Of a stretch of 16,106 nucleotides of DNA, positions 7,687-14,514 are shown piece by piece (the first letter of the stretch is position 1; each line of letters opens with the position of its first letter). The position numbers were made by a program, and so were the translations under genes. The stretch is from assembly GCA_002428445.1 (NCBI GenBank), contig DIWJ01000042.1, positions 1 to 16,106 of the forward strand, written 5' to 3'. Origin of the DNA: Syntrophaceae bacterium UBA6109 (GTDB lineage Bacteria > Desulfobacterota > Syntrophia > Syntrophales > UBA6109). The notes beneath the pieces were generated by a model, which did not search any database, was not told the DNA's origin, and saw only the letters and a program-made list of their open reading frames with translations.

Positions 7687-8379
7687 GTGCAATCCCATTC
7701 GTCCGAAGCAAACAGCAACAGCGCGAAAAGTCAGCCCCCCCTTCCTCTCAGAACCATCATCTATGAACAGTTGGTGAACGATATCATGCGGGGCCGCATC
7801 AACGCCGGAGAACGCTTGTCGGAAGCGGCTCTGGTGGAAAGGTTCGGCGTCAGCAAGACGCCCATCCGGGAAGCCCTGATTCAAATGGAGCGGGAAGGCT
7901 ACATCCTCTTGAGAAAGAATATCGGGGCTGTAGTCCAAAAGGTCTCCACAAAGATGGTGGAAGAGATATTCACCATTGTCGCCGTGCTGGAGTCGTATGC
8001 CACGGAGGTTGTCGTTGCCGAAGGGAAATTCACCAAGCGCGATATCGTTCACCTTGCGAAATTGATTTCCGAGATGAAGAAGCGGGCACAGCGGAGACAA
8101 TATCTTGAGTACCGGTCGTTGAATGCCGAGTTTCACGACTATTTTGTCGGAAAACTGGGAAACGAGACATTGAGACTGAAGGTCGTTGATCTCCGCAAAC
8201 GCATGTACGGCATCGTGTCGGGCGGGTTGACCCTGCCGATGCATATCGATCGGTACGTGGAATGCCACCGGCAGATTTTGGATGCCGTCAAGAATAGCGA
8301 CGCGACGAAAGCGGCCAGGCTTATGCGGGATCATCTTATGGAGTCAAAGAATTTCATGGTTGCCGCCCTGGGACAATGA
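7687..8379 (+). CDS. GntR/FadR-family transcriptional regulator with FCD domain
   Basis: A 230-residue regulator. The winged helix-turn-helix covers about 21-88, with the GntR signature GERLSEAALVERFGVSKTPIREAL and then MEREGYI. The C-terminal FCD ligand domain (about 92-222) has the expected histidines H150, H194 and H216, which in this family bind a metal that holds a carboxylate effector. The acidic residue that usually sits four positions before the first of these is Asn146, so metal binding may be altered. The start is GTG at 7687, supported by AAAGGA 7 nt upstream. A strong promoter and a 19-bp palindrome precede it. It heads the dehydrogenase/hydratase/lyase block in the same direction, so it probably senses the pathway substrate or an intermediate (inference). 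Confidence 0.92.
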   Translation: MQSHSSEANSNSAKSQPPLPLRTIIYEQLVNDIMRGRINAGERLSEAALVERFGVSKTPIREALIQMEREGYILLRKNIGAVVQKVSTKMVEEIFTIVAVLESYATEVVVAEGKFTKRDIVHLAKLISEMKKRAQRRQYLEYRSLNAEFHDYFVGKLGNETLRLKVVDLRKRMYGIVSGGLTLPMHIDRYVECHRQILDAVKNSDATKAARLMRDHLMESKNFMVAALGQ

Positions 8380-8490
8380 AGCACAGGTTCCTGGGACGGG
8401 GTATCGAGGCAGCGCGGGACGCTGTCCCGGCAGTACGGAGGAGCAGCACGGTAATAGAAAGCAGTCGTAATGATGAGGAGGAGATAGCGT

Positions 8491-10146
8491 ATGTCATATC
8501 CTGCGGGCATGAGGCCTTCAGTTGAAAAGGTTGAGCAACGAAGAAAAGATCGCCTGAACAATTATGAGTTTCCGAGGTTGACTCCGGAGGACAAGGCATC
8601 GTTGCTCAAGAGCCACCATCCCGACTTTCGCGAGGGGGACAAGGTCCTTCTCCGGTGCGGGGCGAATAAGGGAGAGCGCGTTCCGAAAGTGATGGCGGCG
8701 GTCATGGAGTCTCCGAGCCGTTTGAACTTGGACGCGGTCGACCTGAGCAAGCCGGACTATAGGACCGATGTGCTGGTCATCGGAGGGGGCGGCGGCGGGG
8801 TCACGGCCGCTTTGACGGCCCATGACAACGGTGCGAAGGTCATCCTTGCCACGAAATTGAGACTGGGCGATTCAAATACCATCATGGCCGAAGGGGGGAT
8901 TGCCGCCGCTTCTCTTCCGGAAGATTCGCCGGCGATTCATTACATCGATACGATGGTGGGAGGGCGGTTCAAGAACATCCCGGAGGTGGTTGAGGCGCTG
9001 GTGAATGAGGCGCCGTCCATTTTAGAGTGGCTTACAAACCTGGGAGTGAACTTCGACAGAAAGGCCGACGGAAGCTACTTCAACCACATGCCGGCAGGCC
9101 ATGCTTTCAAGAGATCTCATTCGATCAAGGATCTCACAGGGCTGGAGTTGATGCGCGTTCTCGGCGACGAGATCCGCAACAAAGACATTGAAGTGCTGGA
9201 ATTCTGCCCTGCAGTAGAACTGCTTCTGGATGAAAACGGCGAGTGTGCCGGCGCAATTCTCGAGGATCTCGACACGGGCAGGAATATTGTCGTAGAGGCG
9301 GGTTCGGTCATTATGGCGACAGGCGGGATGGGGCGCCTCCATCCGAACGGTTTTCCCACTTCGAATCACTACGGCGCCACCGCCGACGGGATTATCATGG
9401 CGTCCCGGGCCGGCGCGAAGCTGCTGTACCTGGAATATATTCAATACCATCCGACGGGCGTTGCCTGGCCGGAACAGATATTGGGTCTGCTTCTTTCCGA
9501 AGCGATCAGGGCCGAGGGAGCCCACGTGGTCAATTGCGACGGTGAGCCCTTCGTCAATCGTCTGGAGACAAGGGATGCGCTCTCCGCCGCCATTCTCCGT
9601 GAATGCGGACCGAAGGGAAAAGGTGTTGAGACGCCGACGGGGACGATGGGCGTATGGCTGGACACGCCGATGATCGATATGAAGCCAGACGGTAAAGGTA
9701 CGTTTCTGCGCAGGTTTGCCGGGATTCATCATCGGTACAAGAAATATGACATTGACCCCATACAGGAGCCGCTGTTGATCTATCCCACGCAGCATTACCA
9801 GAATGGCGGCGTTGCGATCAATGTGTATGGCCAGTCCAATGTCCCGTACCTCTATATGGCGGGTGAAGTCGCCGGAGGCATCCACGGTCATAACCGGTTG
9901 GGGGCGAATTCTCTGGTTGATATTTTTGTTTTTGGGCGTCGGTCAGGGAAGCATGCGGCGGAAAACTATCGGAAGAAGCCTGTCACGAGATTGTCTCTCG
10001 ATCATGTGAAGGCCCACCACAAGGAATTGGCGGCACTCGGGATCTCCACGACGTTGAGATCGCCGATGCTTTTGCCGGATTATCGATTCGAAAAGGCGCT
10101 GACCAGCACAAACTATGTCACTGACATCGTCGAGGCGGAGAAATGA
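8491..10146 (+). CDS. Fumarate reductase/succinate dehydrogenase-type flavoprotein subunit
   Basis: A 551-residue flavoprotein. FAD motifs are VLVIGGGGGG (94-103) and YMAGEVAGG (455-463). By comparison with remembered E. coli FrdA, every active-site residue has a counterpart: H320 in YHPTG, S336/E337, the proton-shuttle Arg as R361 in ETRDALS, H435 in QHYQNGG and R469 in HNRLGANSL. It therefore acts on a dicarboxylate C=C/C-C bond. The His that covalently binds FAD in SdhA/FrdA (S-H-T) is Asn129 (S-N-T), so FAD should be non-covalent. The N-terminus is extended by about 90 residues, and the C-terminal helical domain is short, with only about 60 residues after R491-equivalent helix AAENYR. AGGAGGAG lies 7 nt before ATG 8491. 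Its last codon overlaps the Fe-S subunit start. Substituted succinates or fumarates are possible substrates. Confidence 0.9.
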   Translation: MSYPAGMRPSVEKVEQRRKDRLNNYEFPRLTPEDKASLLKSHHPDFREGDKVLLRCGANKGERVPKVMAAVMESPSRLNLDAVDLSKPDYRTDVLVIGGGGGGVTAALTAHDNGAKVILATKLRLGDSNTIMAEGGIAAASLPEDSPAIHYIDTMVGGRFKNIPEVVEALVNEAPSILEWLTNLGVNFDRKADGSYFNHMPAGHAFKRSHSIKDLTGLELMRVLGDEIRNKDIEVLEFCPAVELLLDENGECAGAILEDLDTGRNIVVEAGSVIMATGGMGRLHPNGFPTSNHYGATADGIIMASRAGAKLLYLEYIQYHPTGVAWPEQILGLLLSEAIRAEGAHVVNCDGEPFVNRLETRDALSAAILRECGPKGKGVETPTGTMGVWLDTPMIDMKPDGKGTFLRRFAGIHHRYKKYDIDPIQEPLLIYPTQHYQNGGVAINVYGQSNVPYLYMAGEVAGGIHGHNRLGANSLVDIFVFGRRSGKHAAENYRKKPVTRLSLDHVKAHHKELAALGISTTLRSPMLLPDYRFEKALTSTNYVTDIVEAEK

Positions 10147-10841
10147 ATAAGAAAAACCTGAATATGATTTCGATTTATGTGATGGGGAAGAGATTCTCGG
10201 TGCCGGAGGACTTGACGATACTCAAGGCGCTTGAATTTTCCGGGTTCCAGGTTACGCGAGGCTGCGGCTGCCGGGGCGGTGTCTGCGGAGCCTGCGCGAC
10301 CGTGTACCGAAGAAAGGGCGATTACCGCATTGTTACGGGCTTGGCATGCCAGACGGTCATAGAACCGGAAATGAGTCTTGTCACGCTCCCGTACATTTCT
10401 TCGAATAGACCGCCCTATAAAGTCCGCGAGATGGATCCCGACAGTCTGGATATCGTGAAGACCTATCCGGAACTCATGCGCTGCATGGGCTGTAACACCT
10501 GCACAAAATCCTGTCCCGTGAATCTTCAAGTCATGAACTACATTTCCGCGGCCATTCGCGGCGACCTGAAGCAGGTGGTCGACTTGTCCATCGAATGCGT
10601 CATGTGTGGATTGTGTGCGGCGCGGTGCCCGGCGGAAATATCGCCCTACAACGTAGCCCTCTTGGTTCGCAGGTTGTACGGCGTACATAAGTTGCAGAGA
10701 TCTCCCCAATTGGAGAAAAGAGTGGCAGACATCGCGGCGGGAGTTTACAGCGCGGAGATCGCGGAGCTGAAGAAAAGCGACAACAAGAAACTTCAGGAAA
10801 AGTTCAATGAACTTCAGGCAAAGAAGGGTGCTTCGGTATGA
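10143..10841 (+). CDS. Fe-S subunit of the fumarate reductase-type complex (SdhB/FrdB-like)
   Basis: A 232-residue electron-transfer subunit. The N-terminal half is a [2Fe-2S] ferredoxin domain with C43, C48, C51 and C69. The C-terminal half has two ferredoxin motifs, C114-x2-C117-x2-C120-x3-C124-P and C152-x2-C155-x2-C158-x3-C162-P. In E. coli FrdB the second motif has Val at one Cys position and holds a [3Fe-4S] cluster. Here that position is Cys155, so two [4Fe-4S] clusters are predicted. The tail (about 200-232) is charged and probably helical. There is no C-terminal CCG domain of the kind found in thiol:fumarate reductase TfrB. The gene starts within the flavoprotein stop codon (ATGA, 10143-10146), implying translational coupling and a 1:1 complex that passes electrons to the membrane subunit encoded downstream. 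Confidence 0.93.
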   Translation: MNKKNLNMISIYVMGKRFSVPEDLTILKALEFSGFQVTRGCGCRGGVCGACATVYRRKGDYRIVTGLACQTVIEPEMSLVTLPYISSNRPPYKVREMDPDSLDIVKTYPELMRCMGCNTCTKSCPVNLQVMNYISAAIRGDLKQVVDLSIECVMCGLCAARCPAEISPYNVALLVRRLYGVHKLQRSPQLEKRVADIAAGVYSAEIAELKKSDNKKLQEKFNELQAKKGASV

Positions 10842-11389
10842 AAGATAAGAATGCGAGCAACAGGAAGGAAGAGGGCAAGACCATTCAACTCGATACGCCC
10901 ATCTCGGAAGAGGCCATCCGGGCTCTTCGCGTCGGCGATTTTGTCGAGATCAACGGGACCATTTTATGCGGTCGGGATGCGGTCTTGCCAAAGATGGTCA
11001 AGATGGCTGAGTCGGGAAACGACAAGGCAATTCTATCCCTGCTGAAGGGGGCGGTCATTTTCCATACCGCCGTCAGCATCGCCGGGATCGGTCCGACAAC
11101 CAGCGGCAAGCTGGAGATCGAGGGCAGCATCCCCGCCCTGTCCCAGGCGGGGGTAAAGGTTCATCTGGGGAAGGGCGCCCTGACCGCTGAGACCATGGCC
11201 GCCTTGAAAAAGCACAATTCCGTGTTCGCCGTTACGCCTCCCACTTCGGCCTATTTCTCGGCAAAGATGATTTCGCAAAAAGTGGCCATGTTTCCCGAAG
11301 AGGGCATGGAGGCGCTTTATGAAGTGAAGGTCAAAGGGTTCCCGGCGATCATCGCCATTGCAAACGGGGAGTCGATTTTCTCAAAATAA
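10838..11389 (+). CDS. Class I fumarase-type hydratase, beta (C-terminal) subunit
   Basis: A 183-residue subunit of the Fumarase_C/TtdB family. Visible family features are the early TPISEEAIRALRVGDFVEINGTI segment, GIGPTTSGKLE (typically GPTTxxRM), the LGKGAL strand-turn and the C-terminal block MEALYEVKVKGFPAIIAI. Several positions that are nearly constant in fumarases differ. The ARDxAHKR stretch is GRDAVLPKM, the Arg of the GPTT motif is Lys, and the GGAAAL loop is PPTSAYFS. With the alpha subunit it should add or remove water across a C=C bond in a di- or hydroxy-dicarboxylate. The divergence suggests a substrate other than fumarate, such as mesaconate (inference). It begins inside the preceding stop codon (ATGA, 10838-10841). 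Confidence 0.85.
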   Translation: MKDKNASNRKEEGKTIQLDTPISEEAIRALRVGDFVEINGTILCGRDAVLPKMVKMAESGNDKAILSLLKGAVIFHTAVSIAGIGPTTSGKLEIEGSIPALSQAGVKVHLGKGALTAETMAALKKHNSVFAVTPPTSAYFSAKMISQKVAMFPEEGMEALYEVKVKGFPAIIAIANGESIFSK

Positions 11390-11408
11390 CTGGCAGATAG
11401 AGGATGAT

Positions 11409-12290
11409 ATGCTCACGATAGAAAAAATACGAGAAGGCGTCGGGAAGTGCCTGGTGAAATCCGGTACGACTTACAGGGCTGACCAGTTTGAAGCCTACAA
11501 AGCGGCCATTGAAAAAGAGACGAACAAGAATGCCAGGTGGGTTCTTGAGCGGCTGGTCGAAAATGCCGGGATTGCGGAAAAAAGCAAATTCCCATTGTGC
11601 GACGACACGGGGATTCCCCATCTCTTCCTTGAAGTGGGGGACGATATCGATCTGCCGAAGGGCTGGCTTGTGGCCATCCAGGAGGGAGTCAAGCAGGGCC
11701 TGCGGGACATGCCCGGACGGCCCATGGCGATCAAGGGCAACGATGTCCAACGGGTCGAGCAGTCCGGGGGACTTTCCGAGGATCCGTCGGATGTTCTGCC
11801 GCCCTCGGCGATCACGAAAGCGGTCCCCGGGAACCGCTTGTCCGTGACGGTCCTGCTCTTCGGCGGGGGACCGGAAATCCGCGCGAAGACTTACCGCATC
11901 TATCACAAGCGAAGCATGAACAGGGTCGTGGAAGAGGCGGCCAGCTGGGCAGCGGGTGAAATAGGCGGTCTGGGCTGCACTCCCGGCACCATTGCCATGG
12001 GCATCGGCCGATCGCACACTGAAGCGACCATGCGGATGGTCGAGGCGATGCGAAACGGCGATTTGAGAAAACAGAGCGAGTGGGAACGGAAAGTCACCGA
12101 GATCGTCAACGCCACGAAAGTGGGGCCGTTGGGCATGGGGGGCGACTACTCCGTCCTCGGGACGTTTCTCAATGTCGGGCCTGCCCGAGCCAGCGGCGTG
12201 CGAATCGTGTGTATGAGGCCCTGCTGCTGCGTGGAACCGAGACGGGCCACGGTTTCTTTCGATGCCGCGGGGACGGTGACGTTGGAATAA
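11409..12290 (+). CDS. Class I fumarase-type hydratase, alpha ([4Fe-4S]) subunit
   Basis: A 293-residue alpha subunit of the Fumerase/TtdA family. Likely cluster cysteines are in PLCDDTGIP near residue 59, GLGCTPGTIAMGIG near 190, and the RPCCCVEPRRATV block near 276-280. The LGMGGDYSVLG region is also retained. Two substrate-side motifs are unlike classic fumarases: the usual NTGDNTPA region reads SEDPSDVLPPSA, and GGGSEN reads GGGPEI followed by RAKTYRIYHKRS. The fold and cluster chemistry should be conserved, while specificity is open; mesaconate, fumarate or a related hydroxyacid are candidates. ATG 11409 has GAGG 6 nt upstream. The frame is open to 11358, but that part overlaps the beta subunit. 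Beta precedes alpha in this operon, with a 19-nt gap. Confidence 0.87.
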   Translation: MLTIEKIREGVGKCLVKSGTTYRADQFEAYKAAIEKETNKNARWVLERLVENAGIAEKSKFPLCDDTGIPHLFLEVGDDIDLPKGWLVAIQEGVKQGLRDMPGRPMAIKGNDVQRVEQSGGLSEDPSDVLPPSAITKAVPGNRLSVTVLLFGGGPEIRAKTYRIYHKRSMNRVVEEAASWAAGEIGGLGCTPGTIAMGIGRSHTEATMRMVEAMRNGDLRKQSEWERKVTEIVNATKVGPLGMGGDYSVLGTFLNVGPARASGVRIVCMRPCCCVEPRRATVSFDAAGTVTLE

Positions 12291-12329
12291 CCTTTCTTCT
12301 GTAATGATAAGGAAATATGGAGTTCCGTT

Positions 12330-13256
12330 ATGGGCAATGATTCAAAATTACATGCGCTTCACACGCAGCATCTCCTGGACGAAGCCTGGAGTCCGGTCGC
12401 ACGGTTTCGGCTTCTTTCGCGGGGCATCAATGAAAATACCCGCCTCCTGGACACTTCCCAGGTTGTCGGCGACAGCGCCTGCCTTGCCTGCGGGAACTGC
12501 ATAGACAATTGTCCCGTCGTCAAGACCAATGTCGGGCTGGTTTTCGACCAGAATCAGAGAACATCGATGAATCTGGAAAATGTCGTGCAGGAAGAGTGCC
12601 GCCGCTGCTACCGCTGCGTCTTGTCCTGCCCGCAGGTGAGCAAGAACCTGAAGGAATATGCCGCCGGTTTCAGAAGGGTGGAAAAGATCGTCCATCTCCT
12701 GGCGGCTTTTGCCATTGTTTCCCTTGCGGCGACGGGCGTAAGCCACTCCCACTATGCCGATGTCCTGAACCCTCTGGAGGCGGATTTTCTGAAATATGCC
12801 CACAGGACGATCGGCGCGCTCGCCATCTTGATTCCCATTCTCTATTACAAGCTGGATATCGGTCATTTTCGGATGACCGTAAAGAAAATTTTCACATGGG
12901 GGCATGCCGACGTTGAGTGGCTGAAAAACACCTGGTCCCATATCTTCAGGCCGAGCAGCCAGAAACCGCTGGCGCGGAACCAGTTCAATCCGGGGCAGAA
13001 GATCTGGTATCTCTTCATCATGTCGTTTTTCCCCATTCTCTATCTGTCGGGGTGGACCGCCATCATCATGAGTGGCGGAAAGGAAAGCGCCAGCCTCGTC
13101 GATGTGAAGGTATTCCACATGGCGTTTGCCCTTCCTTTCGACATCATGCTTTTCATCCATATTTACATCAAGTACATCCGGGAGTGGATCAAAGACGGCT
13201 TTAAAATATTCAAGAACTACAAAGAGACAAAATCCTTTGTATTTACCAGAAATTAG
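12330..13256 (+). CDS. 2x[4Fe-4S] / cytochrome b561-like membrane fusion protein (probable complex anchor)
   Basis: A 308-residue protein in two parts. The N-terminal part has two ferredoxin motifs, C51/C54/C57/C61-P and C90/C93/C96/C100-P. The C-terminal part has four hydrophobic segments (about 118-138, 158-174, 225-247, 262-284) with histidines H122, H158, H263 and H277. Their spacing (R-x-x-x-x-x-H, AHRTIG, FHMAF..., FIHIYIKY) matches the di-heme cytochrome b of formate dehydrogenase gamma subunits rather than the SdhC/FrdC type. It probably takes electrons from, or gives them to, the Fe-S subunit encoded two genes upstream and exchanges them with quinone. Partnership is inferred from operon position, since no other anchor is present. 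GGAG (12319-12322) lies 7 nt before the ATG. Confidence 0.85.
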   Translation: MGNDSKLHALHTQHLLDEAWSPVARFRLLSRGINENTRLLDTSQVVGDSACLACGNCIDNCPVVKTNVGLVFDQNQRTSMNLENVVQEECRRCYRCVLSCPQVSKNLKEYAAGFRRVEKIVHLLAAFAIVSLAATGVSHSHYADVLNPLEADFLKYAHRTIGALAILIPILYYKLDIGHFRMTVKKIFTWGHADVEWLKNTWSHIFRPSSQKPLARNQFNPGQKIWYLFIMSFFPILYLSGWTAIIMSGGKESASLVDVKVFHMAFALPFDIMLFIHIYIKYIREWIKDGFKIFKNYKETKSFVFTRN

Positions 13257-13296
13257 TCTTGCGACCCCATTACTTTATCAGAAGTGAGGATGACCT

Positions 13297-14514
13297 ATGG
13301 CGATGAAACAGGCATTTGCGGGGAACAAAGGTCCGAAAGTCAAGAACGACTGCCACATCACTTTGGAACTGGGGAAAACCGGCGGCCTCAAGATTCAGAT
13401 CGACAGCAAGGTCGGCGTTTATTATGGCGGGAGCATCGAGAAATTGTGCAAAGACGTTCTCCGCCACTTCGGCATCAAGAATGCCACCTTGGTCATTGAA
13501 GATGCGGGGGCCTACGATTTTGTCATCGCCGCCCGTATCGAGGCCTGTGTCCGCCAGCTGAAAAAGATTGATAAACCCTATCTTCCGAAGTTCCTACCTG
13601 AAAACCATTATGCATCGAGCGCGGACAGGATGCGTTTCTCCAGGCTGTACATACCCGGCAACAGCCCCGGAATGATGCTCAATGCGGGCATCTACGGAGC
13701 GCATGGAATCATCCTGGACCTTGAAGATGCTGTGGCACCGCCGAAGAAGGACGAGGCGCGCTTGCTGGTCCGGAACGCGTTGCGCCAGGTCAATTTCTAC
13801 GGGGCGGAGCGGATGGTCCGAATCAATCAGCTGCCCAGGGGCCTCGATGACCTGGAGGAGATCATCCCTCACAATGTCCATGTGGTGCTCCTGCCCAAGT
13901 GCGAGTCCAGGGAACAGATCCAGGAGGTCAACAAGAAGATTGCATCGATTCAGAAGCGAAATAAGTTAAAGGGCGAGATTTATCTTATGCCCATCATCGA
14001 AAGCGCCCTCGGTGTAATCCGCGCCTATGAAATTGCATCCGCCGCGGACAATGTGGTCGCAGTCGCCATCGGTCTTGAAGACTATTCCGCCGATCTCGGC
14101 GTTCAGAGGACCAAGGAGGGATTTGAGTCGCAACATGCAAGGAACTGTCAGGTCACTGCCTGCAGGGCGGCCGGAGTCCAGGCGATTGATTCGGTCTTCT
14201 CCGACTTCCAGGATGAGGAAGGCTTGCGGAAAACAGTCCTCAGAGCGAAGTCCCTCGGTTTTGAGGGAATCGGCTGTATCCATCCCAACCAGATCAAGCC
14301 GATTCATGAAAGCTTTGCTCCCCAGGAAGAGGAAATCGCAAAAGCCAAAGCCATTGTTCGCGTATTTGAAAAAGCGAAGGAAAGCGGCCTTGGGGTTGTC
14401 GCCCTGGGTTCAAAAATGATTGATGCACCCGTTGTAAAGCGCGCGGTTCTGTCGATTGATCGAGCCATCGCATTGGGGAAAATTTCTAAAGATTGGAGAA
14501 CGCAAGATGAATAA
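13297..14514 (+). CDS. citE: Fused citrate lyase-type acyl-carrier (CitD) and beta (CitE) protein
   Basis: A 405-residue fusion. Residues 1-88 match CitD without gaps from D18 on, with IDS at 35-37 and IEDAGAYDFVIAARIEA at 67-83. A linker of about 20 residues leads to a CitE TIM barrel (about 110-397) with LYIPGNSPG, DLEDAV (141-146), MVRIN (R175), PIIESALG (E235), GLEDYS (E261/D262) and GFEGIGCIHP. CitE cleaves citryl- or citramalyl-thioesters to an acetyl thioester and a keto acid, using Mg2+. The Ser that carries the phosphoribosyl-dephospho-CoA arm in CitD (Ser14 in Klebsiella) aligns with Lys16, and there is no Ser before residue 37. The carrier role is therefore probably lost. GTGAGGA lies 6 nt before the ATG. 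The fusion preserves the D-E-F gene order of citrate lyase operons. Confidence 0.92.
   Translation: MAMKQAFAGNKGPKVKNDCHITLELGKTGGLKIQIDSKVGVYYGGSIEKLCKDVLRHFGIKNATLVIEDAGAYDFVIAARIEACVRQLKKIDKPYLPKFLPENHYASSADRMRFSRLYIPGNSPGMMLNAGIYGAHGIILDLEDAVAPPKKDEARLLVRNALRQVNFYGAERMVRINQLPRGLDDLEEIIPHNVHVVLLPKCESREQIQEVNKKIASIQKRNKLKGEIYLMPIIESALGVIRAYEIASAADNVVAVAIGLEDYSADLGVQRTKEGFESQHARNCQVTACRAAGVQAIDSVFSDFQDEEGLRKTVLRAKSLGFEGIGCIHPNQIKPIHESFAPQEEEIAKAKAIVRVFEKAKESGLGVVALGSKMIDAPVVKRAVLSIDRAIALGKISKDWRTQDE

Noticed and set aside
8415..8429. Short hairpin (6-bp stem, 3-nt loop) between the GntR gene and the flavoprotein gene
   Set aside because: The stem is short, no T tract follows, and it lies 60 nt before the next start. 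It is too weak to call a terminator or attenuator.
8491..12290. Interpretation as ordinary TCA-cycle succinate dehydrogenase and fumarase
   Set aside because: The flavoprotein lacks the FAD-linking His and has non-standard termini, the hydratase motifs diverge, no SdhC/D is present and citrate-lyase-type genes follow. A dedicated catabolic operon fits better, though fumarate chemistry is not excluded.
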